Source of the DNA: Clostridia bacterium
GTDB lineage: Bacteria > Bacillota > Clostridia > Peptostreptococcales > Anaerovoracaceae
Length of the DNA stretch: 48,049 nucleotides
NCBI GenBank assembly: GCA_024689085.1
Contig: JAILDT010000071.1
Coordinates: 1-48,049, forward strand
Direction: 5' to 3'
The translations under genes and the position numbers were made by a program. Each line of letters opens with the position of its first letter. Position 1 is the stretch's first letter. This document shows positions 1-10,200 of the stretch, in pieces. Below the pieces are notes generated by a model. The model did no database searches. It was not told the DNA's origin and saw nothing but the letters and a program-made list of their open reading frames with translations.

Positions 1-1529
1 TCGCCTGCGGTAACGTTTGTATTTCTGATGGCGTCGAGCAGTGAAGTCTTACCGTGGTCAACGTGTCCCATAACCGTAACGATCGGGGCGCGCGGCTTCA
101 GGTCTTCTTCCTTGTCCTCAAAGGTCTCGATGCCTTCTTCTTCCAGATATTCTTCTTCCTCGTCTACGCTGCCGATGGCGATGGAAATACCCATCTCGTC
201 GGCCAGCAGCTGAACCGTATCTTCGTCCAGATTCTGGTTCTGGTTCGCCATAACGCCCATCTTCATCAGGGTCATGATGGCCTGTGAAAGGGTCGTCTTC
301 GTCTGCTCAACGAATCCCGCAACGGTGATCGGGCAGTTGATCAGAACGGTGCCGGCTTCCAGTTCCATTTCAGGTTCTTCATGCTCGACCTTCGGCTTGT
401 TCTGGTGCCGCTTCGGTCTGGCCTGCTTCTCCAGGGATGCAGGAATCGATGACGGCTTGCCGCCCTTGCGGCCGCCTCTTTCGAGTCTTGAGAACTTATC
501 TCTCTCTCTTTCCTTATCCTTATCCTTGCCCTTCTTGCTGTGTGTGGAGGTCTTCGCAGCGGCCGGGGCTGAGGACTTGTCTGCAGATGCTGATTTTTTG
601 CGGGAGTCAGCTTTGTCTGAAGATCTGGCAGGTCTCCGGGAGGATTTCGGAGGTTCTTCCTCGCCTCTTTCCTTGCGTGCAGCAGCCTTGCGTGCTGCGG
701 CAGCTTCTTCTTCACGTCTGATGTCTTCAGCTCTCTTGATAATCTTGATTCTGCTTCTCGGTTTTTCTTCCTTCTTCTCTTCTTTTGGCTCTTCCTTAGG
801 CTCTTCCTTGACTTCTGCCTTCGGTTCTTCCTTGGCTGCCTTCTTGGCTTCCTTCTCGGCCGCCTTGGCTGCCTTTTCTGCTGCTTTGGCTTCCGCCTTG
901 GCTGCCTTGGCTTCTTCTGCGGCTGCTTCCGCTTCCGCCTTCGCTGCTTCGGCTTCCTTTCTCGCCGCTTCTGCTGCTTCGGCTGCTGCCTTCGCCGCTT
1001 CTTCCTTGGCTGCTTCAGCCTCCTCGCGGGCTGCTTTTGCCTTGGCTTCTGCCTTTGCCTTCTTTTCCGCTTCTTCCTTGGCGATCCTTTCCTCGAGTTT
1101 CGCTTTTGAGACTCTCGGAGCACCTACCGGAGGCTTTGCCTTGCCGACCGTTTCCTTGGCGACTGCTTTCGCTTTGGCTGCTGCCGCCTGCGCTGCCGTC
1201 GCTGCTGCGGATGCCGGCTTCGTCGCAGGCGTACCAAGACCTGCCGCCTTCTTCGTCTTCTTTTCCGGCAGCTTCAAATTGGCCGCTTTCACGGTCCTCT
1301 TCGGCTCATTCTCCTTCTTGTCAGCGGCGGCCTTCTTCGTGGCAGTTTTTCTCGCCACCTTGGTCTCCGCCTTGCCGCTCCCCTTGGTCAGAGTATTTCT
1401 CACGGCTACAGTATCCATGTCCGACATGTCGTCGCTGGTCTTCGTTACCGGCACGCCCATGGCGACCGCCTTCTCCAGCACCTCTTTGCCGGTCATGTTC
1501 AGTTCCTTTGCTAATTCCGTTATCTTCAT
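1..1529 (-). CDS. infB: Translation initiation factor IF-2, N-terminal part (3' end runs off the window)
   Basis: Reverse-strand translation from ATG at 1529: [37 protein letters not shown]..., then a long K/A/E-rich linker, then [30 protein letters not shown] (G1 motif of the IF-2 G domain) at the window edge. Not in the ORF track because it has no stop inside the window. Confidence 0.96.
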   Translation of the reverse strand, partial: MKITELAKELNMTGKEVLEKAVAMGVPVTKTSDDMSDMDTVAVRNTLTKGSGKAETKVARKTATKKAAADKKENEPKRTVKAANLKLPEKKTKKAAGLGTPATKPASAAATAAQAAAAKAKAVAKETVGKAKPPVGAPRVSKAKLEERIAKEEAEKKAKAEAKAKAAREEAEAAKEEAAKAAAEAAEAARKEAEAAKAEAEAAAEEAKAAKAEAKAAEKAAKAAEKEAKKAAKEEPKAEVKEEPKEEPKEEKKEEKPRSRIKIIKRAEDIRREEEAAAARKAAARKERGEEEPPKSSRRPARSSDKADSRKKSASADKSSAPAAAKTSTHSKKGKDKDKERERDKFSRLERGGRKGGKPSSIPASLEKQARPKRHQNKPKVEHEEPEMELEAGTVLINCPITVAGFVEQTKTTLSQAIMTLMKMGVMANQNQNLDEDTVQLLADEMGISIAIGSVDEEEEYLEEEGIETFEDKEEDLKPRAPIVTVMGHVDHGKTSLLDAIRNTNVTAG

Positions 1530-1548
1530 ACGCACATCCTCCTTTATG

Positions 1549-1869
1549 CTATGATTTCTGTTCGCCGGATTCTCCCAGTTCCCTGAGAATACTCTCGGCA
1601 AAACCCTTGTCCAACACCGCGAACACGCTTCTCCCGCTTTCTCCCGCAATGTGGGAGAGCTCGTCGATGGTGCCGAACTGTATATAAGGAACGCCTTTCT
1701 TCCTTATCTCCTTCATAATCTTCTTCTCGCTGCCCGCCGAGATGTCTTCGGCCAGGATCACGAGCTTCGCCTTGCCCTTTCCGATGGCAAAGCTGCATGT
1801 ATTCACCCCGGAAACCAGGTTTCCGGACTTTTTCGCAAACCCCATCAGGCTCATGGCTTTACTCTGCAT
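1549..1869 (-). CDS. ylxQ: L7Ae/L30e/S12e-family ribosomal-like protein YlxQ
   Basis: [44 protein letters not shown]...; position between ylxR and infB; start trimmed from the ORF track to ATG at 1869. Confidence 0.9.
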   Translation of the reverse strand: MQSKAMSLMGFAKKSGNLVSGVNTCSFAIGKGKAKLVILAEDISAGSEKKIMKEIRKKGVPYIQFGTIDELSHIAGESGRSVFAVLDKGFAESILRELGESGEQKS

Positions 1870-2137
1870 GATCGACCAGCCTTTCCAATTCCTCGGTGAC
1901 CTTCGCGATCTGCTCTCTGCCCGGGTCGACCCGCAGACTCCGTGCAAAAGCACCCTTCTTCGCTGCTTTTGCGATGCAGTCCCTGTTTTTGCAGATGTAC
2001 ACGCCGCGGCCCTTGGCTTTGCCTGTGGTGTCGACGGCCAGTTCGCCTTCGTACCACGTGACCCTTATGAGTTCCTCTTTTTCTTTTGACTCCATGCAGC
2101 CGATGCACCGGCGCATGGGTTTGGTTCTATTCTTCAT
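1859..2137 (-). CDS. rnpM: YlxR/RnpM family protein
   Basis: MKNRTKPMRRCIGCMESKEKEELIRVTW...GRGVYICKNRDCIAKAAKKGAFARSL; CxxC motif typical of YlxR; nusA-ylxR-ylxQ-infB context; start trimmed. Confidence 0.92.
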   Translation of the reverse strand: MKNRTKPMRRCIGCMESKEKEELIRVTWYEGELAVDTTGKAKGRGVYICKNRDCIAKAAKKGAFARSLRVDPGREQIAKVTEELERLVDHAE

Positions 2138-3218
2138 CTTCGTACTCTTCGTCTGCGTACTCGCCGAATTTCTCTGGATCCTCGTCGCCGAAGTACTGTG
2201 AGTGGCTCTTGATGTCGATCTTCCATCCGCACAGTCTGGCCGCCAGTCTGACGTTCTGGCCTTCCTTGCCGATGGCCAGGGACAGCTGGTAATCCGGAAC
2301 GACCGCGATGGCGGATTTCTCTTCCTCATCGATGGCGACGGCTTCGACCTTGGCCGGGCTAAGCACGTTGCTGATCAGGATGGCCGGATCCTCGTCCCAT
2401 GTGGTGATGTCGATCTTCTCGCCCCAGAGCTCATCCACGATGTTTCTGACTCTGTTGCCGTTCTGACCTACGCATGCGCCGACCGGATCGATGTCTTCGT
2501 CTTCTGTGTAAACGGCGATCTTGGTTCTGGAACCCGCTTCTCTGGCGATGCTCTTGATCACAACGTCGCCGTCCTCGATCTCAGGCACTTCCAGCTCAAA
2601 GAGCTTCTCCACGAATCCAGGATGGGTCCTGCTGAGGAAAATCTGCGGTCCCTTGTTGCTCTTTCTGACGTCCATGATGTAGGCTTTGATTCTGTCGTTG
2701 ACTCTGTATCTCTCGCCTGCAGCTCTCTCGCCGGCCACCAGGATGCCCTCGGTGTTGCCGATGTTGACGAAGATGGTCTCATTGCTGATTCTCTGCACGA
2801 CGCCCGTGACCAGCTCGCCCTGCTTCTTGATGTAGTTGTCGTAGACCATGCCGCGCTCGGCCTCTCTGAGTCTCTGTACGACGACCTGCTTGGCAGTCTG
2901 CGCCGCGATTCTGCCGAAATCCTTCGGTGTGACCTGATACTCGACGATGTCGTCCACCTGGTATCTCGGGTCGATCTCCTGGGCTTCTTCGAGAGAGATC
3001 TGGGTCGCGTCATCTTCGACTTCCTCCACCACGTCCTTCTGCATGAGTACTTCAACGTCGCCCGTCTCTTCATTCATCTCGGCGCGGACGTTGGCAGCGG
3101 TGCCGTAGTTCTTCTTGTACGCGGAAACCAGGGCTGACTCGATAGCCTCCATGATCACGTCCTTCGTGATGCCCTTTTCCTTCACCAGATCATTGATTGC
3201 GTCCATAAAATCACTCAT
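2127..3218 (-). CDS. nusA: Transcription termination/antitermination factor NusA
   Basis: MSDFMDAINDLVKEKGITKDVIMEAIESALVSAYKKNYG...; S1 and KH segments (IAREAGSRTKIAVYTEDEDIDPVGACVGQNGNRVRNI); synteny. Confidence 0.97.
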   Translation of the reverse strand: MSDFMDAINDLVKEKGITKDVIMEAIESALVSAYKKNYGTAANVRAEMNEETGDVEVLMQKDVVEEVEDDATQISLEEAQEIDPRYQVDDIVEYQVTPKDFGRIAAQTAKQVVVQRLREAERGMVYDNYIKKQGELVTGVVQRISNETIFVNIGNTEGILVAGERAAGERYRVNDRIKAYIMDVRKSNKGPQIFLSRTHPGFVEKLFELEVPEIEDGDVVIKSIAREAGSRTKIAVYTEDEDIDPVGACVGQNGNRVRNIVDELWGEKIDITTWDEDPAILISNVLSPAKVEAVAIDEEEKSAIAVVPDYQLSLAIGKEGQNVRLAARLCGWKIDIKSHSQYFGDEDPEKFGEYADEEYEDEE

Positions 3219-3269
3219 TTTCTTTTCCTCATATCTTTTATATTTTCAATAGGTTTAACTATGTTTGAA

Positions 3270-3761
3270 CTAGAATATAACGGCCAGTTTGGCTTTCGCG
3301 ATGTCGGCCAGGGTGAGTTCGCAGGTTTTGCCGTCCACCGTCACCGTGACGGCGCCGCTCTCCTTGTCGAAGTTCTCCAGCACGCCCTGCAGGTTCTTCA
3401 CGCCGTCCATGGCTTTGTAGAGCCTGATCTCCACCTCTTCACCGACGTAGCGCTCATAGTGCTCCGGCCTGATCAGCGGCCGGTCCATACCCGGCGAGCT
3501 GACTTCCAGATAGTAGTTCTGCTCGATCGGGTCCGCTTCATCCAGCTTCTCGCTCAGGAACCGGCTGACCTTCTCGCAGTCCTCTGTGCTGACGTACTGC
3601 GGCTCTTCCTGGTCTGCCGCCTGGACCTTGTCAATGTAAACCCGCAGGAACCAGTCCCGACCCTCCTTGACGAACTCCGTGTTGTACAGTTCGTAGCCAT
3701 TCTCCGCCAGGAAGTCTCCCGACAGTTCCGCTACCACGTCTGTGATCTTCTTCTTAGCCAT
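3270..3761 (-). CDS. rimP: Ribosome maturation factor RimP
   Basis: MAKKKITDVVAELSGDFLAENGYELYNTEFVKEGRDWFLRVYIDK...YLEVSSPGMDRPLI; synteny with nusA; start trimmed to ATG at 3761. Confidence 0.95.
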   Translation of the reverse strand: MAKKKITDVVAELSGDFLAENGYELYNTEFVKEGRDWFLRVYIDKVQAADQEEPQYVSTEDCEKVSRFLSEKLDEADPIEQNYYLEVSSPGMDRPLIRPEHYERYVGEEVEIRLYKAMDGVKNLQGVLENFDKESGAVTVTVDGKTCELTLADIAKAKLAVIF

Positions 3762-3783
3762 AATTGCTTCTTTTTCAATAAAG

Positions 3784-3805
3784 AGGAGTGGGCCGTTGCC
3801 CACTC
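3784..3805 (-). terminator. Hairpin between the LOG gene and rimP, candidate weak intrinsic terminator/attenuator
   Basis: GGAGTGGGC-cgtt-GCCCACTCC perfect 9-bp stem; followed on the minus strand by CTCTTTATT, a weak T-rich tract. Confidence 0.5.
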
Positions 3806-3816
3806 CAAGTAATAAC

Positions 3817-4416
3817 TTATCCTTTAACCTTGCTAACAATAACATATAACTGCAGAGAATGCAAGGGGTTACGGTTTTTCGGCGATTTGCCCAGAATCTC
3901 CCGGATTTCGCCGATGCTGTCGGCGAAGTGGATGCCCTGCTGGCGTTCCGCGGTGGACAGGCCCTCCCCGATCATCCGCCTGAGCTGCTCCCGCAGGGGT
4001 TCGTAGAAGCCCTTGTGGTTGTAGAGGATGCACGGGGCGTCGAGCAGGCCCAGGGAAACAGCGGACATGATCTCCGCGATCTCCTCCAGGGTGCCGGTGC
4101 CGCCCGGCAGGGCGATGAAGGCGTCCCCCAGCTCAATCATCTTGGCTTTGCGCGCGGACATGTCCGGGGTGACGATGAGTTCAGTCAGGTCGTCATACTG
4201 CAGGACCTTGTCGACCAGAAACTGGGGCTCCACGCCGATGGCTTTGCCGCCGGCTGTGATGACGCTCTCCGCCAGCACGCCCATGAGGCCGATCTTCGAA
4301 CCGCCGTAAACCAGCGTGTTGCCGCTCTCGCCGATCCAGGTGCCCAGCTCGCGCACGGCGTCCGTCAGCGCATCGTCGCTGCCTTTGTATGATCCTAAGT
4401 AGACTGTGATGTTCAT
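3817..4416 (-). CDS. LOG-family protein (TIGR00730-like; cytokinin riboside 5'-monophosphate phosphoribohydrolase fold)
   Basis: MNITVYLGSYKGSDDALTDAVRELG...LVYGGSKIGLMGVLAESV...ALPGGTGTLEEIAEI; PGGxGTxxE signature; start trimmed. Confidence 0.9.
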   Translation of the reverse strand: MNITVYLGSYKGSDDALTDAVRELGTWIGESGNTLVYGGSKIGLMGVLAESVITAGGKAIGVEPQFLVDKVLQYDDLTELIVTPDMSARKAKMIELGDAFIALPGGTGTLEEIAEIMSAVSLGLLDAPCILYNHKGFYEPLREQLRRMIGEGLSTAERQQGIHFADSIGEIREILGKSPKNRNPLHSLQLYVIVSKVKG

Positions 4417-5564
4417 GGTAACCTCAGTTTCTTCATCTGCTCTTCTGTAATATGGATCACCTTCCCGAGTCCCGGGTCGATCTCCTCGTCGCCGTAGACC
4501 AGCCAGACGGCGTCGATCGGTTCCTCCGGCATCGGGGCGCATCCGTCCGTGAAGATGATCTTGTTGTCGCAGCGCAGGGAAAAGGCGCGCGTCGCTACGT
4601 TGAAGTCGGTGCCGCCTCCGCCCATAAAGACCATCTTGTCGATGTCCTCTTCGGTCCGGATCTCCTGAAATCCGTAGAACATCGTATCGAAACAGCCCGC
4701 CCTGAGACGGGAGAACTGCAGGATGTTTTTGCATTCTCTCAGGAAGTTCCGGAGCAGGTTGTCGTCGACGGATGAGCTGGTGTCGAGGACGATCTCTGTT
4801 TCCGGCATCGGCCAGGTTTCCAGCACAGGCCGCACGATGCCGTCTTCGATCTGCGGATGGATGAGGGACCAGTCCACGCCGTAGTTAATGGTATCCCGGA
4901 GGATCAGCCGCCAGTCGAGAATCGGCTTCCCGTGGCCGATCTGTGCGATGGGCCGCTCGTTCCTGCCGATGGCGGTGCCGGCCTGCTTGCCGTCCCGCGG
5001 CGTAAAGATCTCGATTTCCTCCAGCTCCTCCTCATCCCAGAGGCTGTGGTCATCGTCCATGACTTCGTCGGCCGGGATGATCTGGTCGCCTTCCTCCAGT
5101 TCCGTTTCCTCATCGGACACCGTTTCCGTGCCTTCCAGCATCCCCTCGCTCAGCTCGATATCCAGCTTTTGCGCCATCAGAAGGTCGTAGTAAGCGTCGG
5201 CGTCGTAGTCGATGGCTTCCGGGTAGTCGATGCCACCCTGGATGATTTTCATGCCGTCGCGCTTGAGCAGCTGGTTGATCACCGCATCCGTGGCCTCCCG
5301 CCAGACGACCGGGTCCTTGCCCTGGCCCCGGCGGATGTGATCGAAGGCGATGTGGCAGATCTCATGGGTCAGCAGAAAGGTCCGTTCCTCCTCGGTGAGT
5401 CCTTCCACGTAGGCAGGATTGTAGTAGATGGTCCTGCCGTTGCTGCCCATGGTGCGGACGCGCGCCGTCTCCACGTATTCCACGCTCGCTGCCAGACTGC
5501 CAAAAAAAGGGTATCTGGCGAGCATGCTTTTTTTCGCTGCCTCCATACCCTTTTTCATTACCAT
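4413..5564 (-). CDS. VWA-like domain / putative metallopeptidase (DUF2201/COG3864-like)
   Basis: FLLTHEICHIAFDHIRRGQGKDP (HExxH) with a C-terminal VWA-like segment (EIVLDTSSSVDDNLLRNFLRECKNIL...MGGGGTDFN); follows an AAA+ ATPase gene. Confidence 0.82.
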   Translation of the reverse strand: MVMKKGMEAAKKSMLARYPFFGSLAASVEYVETARVRTMGSNGRTIYYNPAYVEGLTEEERTFLLTHEICHIAFDHIRRGQGKDPVVWREATDAVINQLLKRDGMKIIQGGIDYPEAIDYDADAYYDLLMAQKLDIELSEGMLEGTETVSDEETELEEGDQIIPADEVMDDDHSLWDEEELEEIEIFTPRDGKQAGTAIGRNERPIAQIGHGKPILDWRLILRDTINYGVDWSLIHPQIEDGIVRPVLETWPMPETEIVLDTSSSVDDNLLRNFLRECKNILQFSRLRAGCFDTMFYGFQEIRTEEDIDKMVFMGGGGTDFNVATRAFSLRCDNKIIFTDGCAPMPEEPIDAVWLVYGDEEIDPGLGKVIHITEEQMKKLRLP

Positions 5565-7240
5565 TCCTTTGCGCCCTGTCCGCGCATGGCGTCGAAGACT
5601 GCCAGGAACTCCGGCCCCAGCTTCCGTGCAAAAGCAACCGCCTCGGCTTCATGCTCTCTGTCGACCTGCGAAAGGCCGATCACGGTGGCGTAGCGCTCCG
5701 CCGTATCCAGTTCTTCGATCTCTTTCTCTGTATAATCGCCGGCGAGGACCCGCTCCAGGGTGATGACCGGCTTGCTGCAGAACTGCACGAATTCCTCCGT
5801 GATCTCTTCTCCGATCAGGGACCGCAGCATCTCCGGGGTGCCCGTTGCGTAGAGCATTTTCGAGGCCATCTCCCATTTTCTCGGGTCGGCGTTCGGCTTC
5901 TCGCCGTCGTAGGTGCTGCGCAATGTCTCCCCCCGCTTGTATGCGATGAAGGAGTAGATCGCCGGGTGAATATCGAACTCCCGGGCCCATGCGAGCCACT
6001 TGTCCGTCGTCGTGTTGATATACACGTGGGCGAACCGGTTGAAGAACGGCGCCGCCAGCTGGTTCGCGGCCAGAGAATCCTGCATGTCGTTGCCGGCCGC
6101 CACGACGCGTGCGTTCGGCGGCAGCTTCCACAGGCCGTTGACTTCCTTGTCCAGCACGATGTTGAAGGCCATGCCCTGGATGCTCGGCAGCGCGTTGTTG
6201 ATCTCATCGAAGAAGACCACGTGCAGCTTGTCCGGTTCCGCCTCGCACTTGGCGACCACCTTCTTGTACCAGGTTGGCGGCAGGTCGATCATCTCGCCCG
6301 TCGCCTGGTTGTAGACGCTCCTGCCATTCAGGCTGTCCGGCGTGGCGTTGCGCAGATAGATGATCTCGCAGGTCGGATCGATCTGACGGATGCGCGCGCT
6401 CTTGCCTTCCGAGGACGGTCCGTGCAGGAACACGGCGATGTCGCTTTTGATGGCGCCCCGGATAATATCTTCTTCGCTGACCTGCTTGAAGGTCAGGTCG
6501 TACGGATTTCTTCTCGCTTCGGCGCGTTTGATGTACGCGTCGTATTCGGCCTGCTCCTCCGCCGTCCTCTCGCGCAAAACACTCGGCACGATGTCTCTGG
6601 CGAAACTGCCGTTCAAAAAACGACAGACCTCTGTCTGGCTGAAGTCCCCTTCGTAATGGTTGTCCAGACAGTACTCCTTCACGTAGGACACGATGCGTTT
6701 GCTGATTGCCAGGCCGGCGTCCTCATCGTAATACCACTGCAGCGGCGCGACTTCGAACCACCTGGCCCGCTCCTCGCCCTCCTGCATGCGCACGTACTTG
6801 ATTCCTTTGTATTCGAATTCCTCATCGCCGTCCAGGTAGGTCTTGCCGGTTTTGCGCAGCATGCCCAGTTTGTATTCGTCTTCCAGGAAGCGGCCGATCA
6901 TCTTCTCCGCCAGGGCCTGGGGGTACTCGCCGTACTCCACCAGCCAGCAGCCGCTCATGTCTTTGACCGGTCTGTCGGAGATCTGGCTCACGTCCCCGCA
7001 TGCAAAAGCAGGACGCACGCCGCCGCCCGCGTTGGCGTATCCGACTGCGTGCTCGCCGTCCTCCTTGACGATGCAGACGTCGCCATAGCCCGCCGCGGAG
7101 GACAGCCACCAACTGCCGTTTCCTCCCAGGGCCGCCGCGAAGTCCGTCTCGGGACACCTGCTCCCGGTCTTTCTGATCACGTCCAGCCGCTGGTCGCCAA
7201 AAGCCTGTTCAACGGATAACAGTATGAAATTCACGTTCAT
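5558..7240 (-). CDS. MoxR-type AAA+ ATPase with an unusual N-terminal DUF6273-like region
   Basis: Walker A GPSSEGKS, Walker B VVFFDEIN, sensor-1 region ARVVAAGND; N-terminal region contains GSWWLSS...GGGVRPAF and YGEYPQ...CRFLNGSFA; start trimmed to ATG at 7240 (RBS AGAGAGGAAAG). Confidence 0.82.
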   Translation of the reverse strand: MNVNFILLSVEQAFGDQRLDVIRKTGSRCPETDFAAALGGNGSWWLSSAAGYGDVCIVKEDGEHAVGYANAGGGVRPAFACGDVSQISDRPVKDMSGCWLVEYGEYPQALAEKMIGRFLEDEYKLGMLRKTGKTYLDGDEEFEYKGIKYVRMQEGEERARWFEVAPLQWYYDEDAGLAISKRIVSYVKEYCLDNHYEGDFSQTEVCRFLNGSFARDIVPSVLRERTAEEQAEYDAYIKRAEARRNPYDLTFKQVSEEDIIRGAIKSDIAVFLHGPSSEGKSARIRQIDPTCEIIYLRNATPDSLNGRSVYNQATGEMIDLPPTWYKKVVAKCEAEPDKLHVVFFDEINNALPSIQGMAFNIVLDKEVNGLWKLPPNARVVAAGNDMQDSLAANQLAAPFFNRFAHVYINTTTDKWLAWAREFDIHPAIYSFIAYKRGETLRSTYDGEKPNADPRKWEMASKMLYATGTPEMLRSLIGEEITEEFVQFCSKPVITLERVLAGDYTEKEIEELDTAERYATVIGLSQVDREHEAEAVAFARKLGPEFLAVFDAMRGQGAKEW

Positions 7241-7253
7241 GGTTCTTTCCTCT

Positions 7254-10200
7254 CTAGAAGAAACTGATCTGCGCCGTCTCCGGCAGACCTTCCAGTACCC
7301 CGTGGTCGCGGAGCTTTTCCACGACGGTCTTGTTGACTTTGCCCCGGTCGATGACATCTTCGACCGTCTCATACGGCTGCCGTTCGTATTCACTCGCAAA
7401 AGCAGTCGCGGCCTGTTCGCCCATGCCCGGAATGGCCACGAACGGCAGTACCACCTTGCCATCGTGAACGCGGAACTTCAGGGCGTCGGAAACGCCCAGA
7501 CGCGCCGGCGCGAACTCGTATCCGCGGGCGTACATCTCGTAGGCCACCTCCAGGACCGTGTAGTCGTTCTCGTCTTTCTTGGTGGCGTCCTTACCCATGC
7601 GCTCGATCTCGGCCATCCTGTCTTCCACAGCCTTCTGGCCGCGCAGGATGACGCTGGCGTCGAAGTAGGCCGCCTTTGTCGTAAAGTACACCGCGTAGAA
7701 TTCCAGCGGATAGTAAACCTTGTAATAGGCCTCACGCATGGACATGAGCACGTAGGCCACCGCGTGGGCACGCGGGAACATGTACTTGATCTTGCGGCAG
7801 GAGTCGATGTACCAGTCTGGTACGTCGTGCTCGATCATCAGCTGCTCCTGCTCCTCTGTGACGCCTTTGCCCTTACGGACTTTCTCCATGATGGTGAAGG
7901 CGTCGCCGTTGTCCAGTCCCTTCTTGCGCAGGTAGTTCATGATGTCGTCACGGGTGGCGATGGCTTCCCGCATGGTGGTCACGCCGTTTCTGACCAGATC
8001 CTGCGCGTTGCCCAGCCAGACGTCGGTGCCGTGGGACAGTCCCGAAATACGGACCAGTTCCTCGATGGTCGTCGGCTGAATGTCGTCCAGCATCTGGCGG
8101 ACGAAGGACGTTCCGAATTCGTGGATGCCGTAACTGCCGTGGGTGAACTTGTAGTCTGGGTCCTTGATATCCAGGCCCTCCGTGCCGATGAAGATGGTCA
8201 TGACCTTGTCGTCCTTGATCGGCACGTCCAGCGGGTCGACCCCCGTGAGATCCTTCAGATTCTTGCACATGGACGGGATATCGTGTCCGAGCACGTCCAG
8301 CTTCAGCAGGTTCTCATCGATGGAGTGGTAGTCGAAGTGGGTCGTGATGACCCCCGTCTTCGCGTTGTTGGCCGGATGCTGCACCGGACAGAATTCGTAG
8401 ATCTCGTGATCCCGCGGCACGACGACCACGCCGCCCGGGTGCTGTCCAGTGGTGGCTTTGACACCTTCGCAGCACTGGGTCAGGCGGTCCATCTCCGCGT
8501 TGCTCACCTGCTGTCCCAGTTCCTCGAAGTACTTGGCAACGTATCCGAAGGCCTTGTTGCTTTTGACCGTCGAGATGGTTCCGGCTTTATATACGTTCTC
8601 CGCGCCAAAAATCTCTTCCACGTATTTCTGCGCGGTGCTCTGATATTCATTGGCGAAATTCAGGTCGATGTCGGGCTCTTTGTTGGCCTCGAACCCCAGG
8701 AAGGTCTCGAACGGGATCGTGAATCCCTGTTTCGTGTACGGCGTGCCGCAGACCGGGCAGACCTTATCCGGCATGTCGACGCCGCAGTCGTACTCGCCCG
8801 TCTCGTCCCATTCGATGTTTTTGCAGTGCGGGCAGAGGTAGTGGGCCGGAAGCGGGTTGACCTCGGTGATCCCCGCCATGGTCGCCGCGAAGGACGATCC
8901 GACGGAACCTCTCGAGCCGACCAGATAGCCTGCCTGCATGGACTTATCCACCAGCATCTCCGCCGACCGGTACATGACCGCGTAGCCGTTGTCGATGATG
9001 GAATTGAGTTCCTTGTCCAGTCTGGCGCGGATCGGCTCCGGCAGCGGACTGCCGTACATCTCCGCCGCTCTCTCCTCACAGGTCGTGCGCAGATACTCCT
9101 CGGCCCCGTCGATGTGCGGCGGGAACTTGCCCTCCGGCACCGGCTTCATCGGCTCGATCATATCCGCGATCTTGTTGGTGTTGGTCACAACCACTTCGAA
9201 GGCCTTCTCCTCGCCCAGGTACATGAATTCATCCAGCATCTCCTCTGTGGTCCTGAAGTACAGGCCCTGCCCGCTCTCCGCGTCCTTGAAGTCCTGGCCT
9301 GCCATGATGATGCGGCGGTAGAGGGCTTCCTCTTCGTCGAAGTAGTGTGCGTCGCAGGTAGCCACGACTGGCTTGCCCAGTTTCTCACCGAGGGCGACGA
9401 TCTTCCTGTTGTAGTCCCTCAGCCCTTCTTCGTCCTTGACCATGCCGTTGGCGATCATGAACCGGTTGTTGATGAGAGGCTGGATCTCTAGGTAGTCGTA
9501 CCAGGACGCGATCTGCTCGATCTTCTCCTCGTCCTGTCCCGCCCGGATCGCACTGTAAAGCTCACCCGCTTCGCAGGCCGAACCGAGCAAAAGCCCTTCC
9601 CTGTGCGCTGCAAGGACCGACCTCGGAATCCGCGGCCGGTAATAGAAGTAGTCGATATGGGATTTGGAAATAAGTTTGTATAAGTTCATCAGACCCGTTC
9701 TGTTTTTGGCCAGAATGATAATGTGATTGGTCTTGCGGCCTTTGTAGTCGATGGACCCGTCCTCCCGGATCAGACCCTCATCGTCCAGCAGATACCCTTC
9801 GCATCCAAACAGCACTTTGAGGTTTCCCGCATTCTTCGATGCTTCCGGAAATGCCTGCACGACGCCGTGATCCGTAATGGCGACGGCCGTGTGACCCCAA
9901 TCGTTGAGCCGGCGCATCATGTCCTTGGCCACGATGAGTCCGTCCATGGCGCTCATCTTCGTGTGGCAGTGAAGCTCCACGCGCTTGATCGGCGCCTCGT
10001 CCGTACGCTCCTTCACCTCTGTTTTTTCGATGCTGTCGGCCATGACGGCGACGGCGTTGTCGTAGCGGTCCCACTGGGCCTTGCCTTTGATTTTGACGTG
10101 GGAGCCTTCCGGCAGATACTCCTCGATATCATCCCACTTCTTGTTGTGCACGAAGGCTTTCACGCAGATGCTGTTCTTCTTGTTGGTCACGTAAAGGCTC

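Noticed and set aside
274-1554. 426-aa + strand ORF rich in Ala/Ser/Phe/Leu
   Set aside because: Antisense shadow of infB; low complexity caused by the K/A/E linker on the opposite strand.
7224-9491. 755-aa + strand ORF
   Set aside because: Antisense to highly conserved polC; open because of GC-biased codon usage. No recognisable domains.
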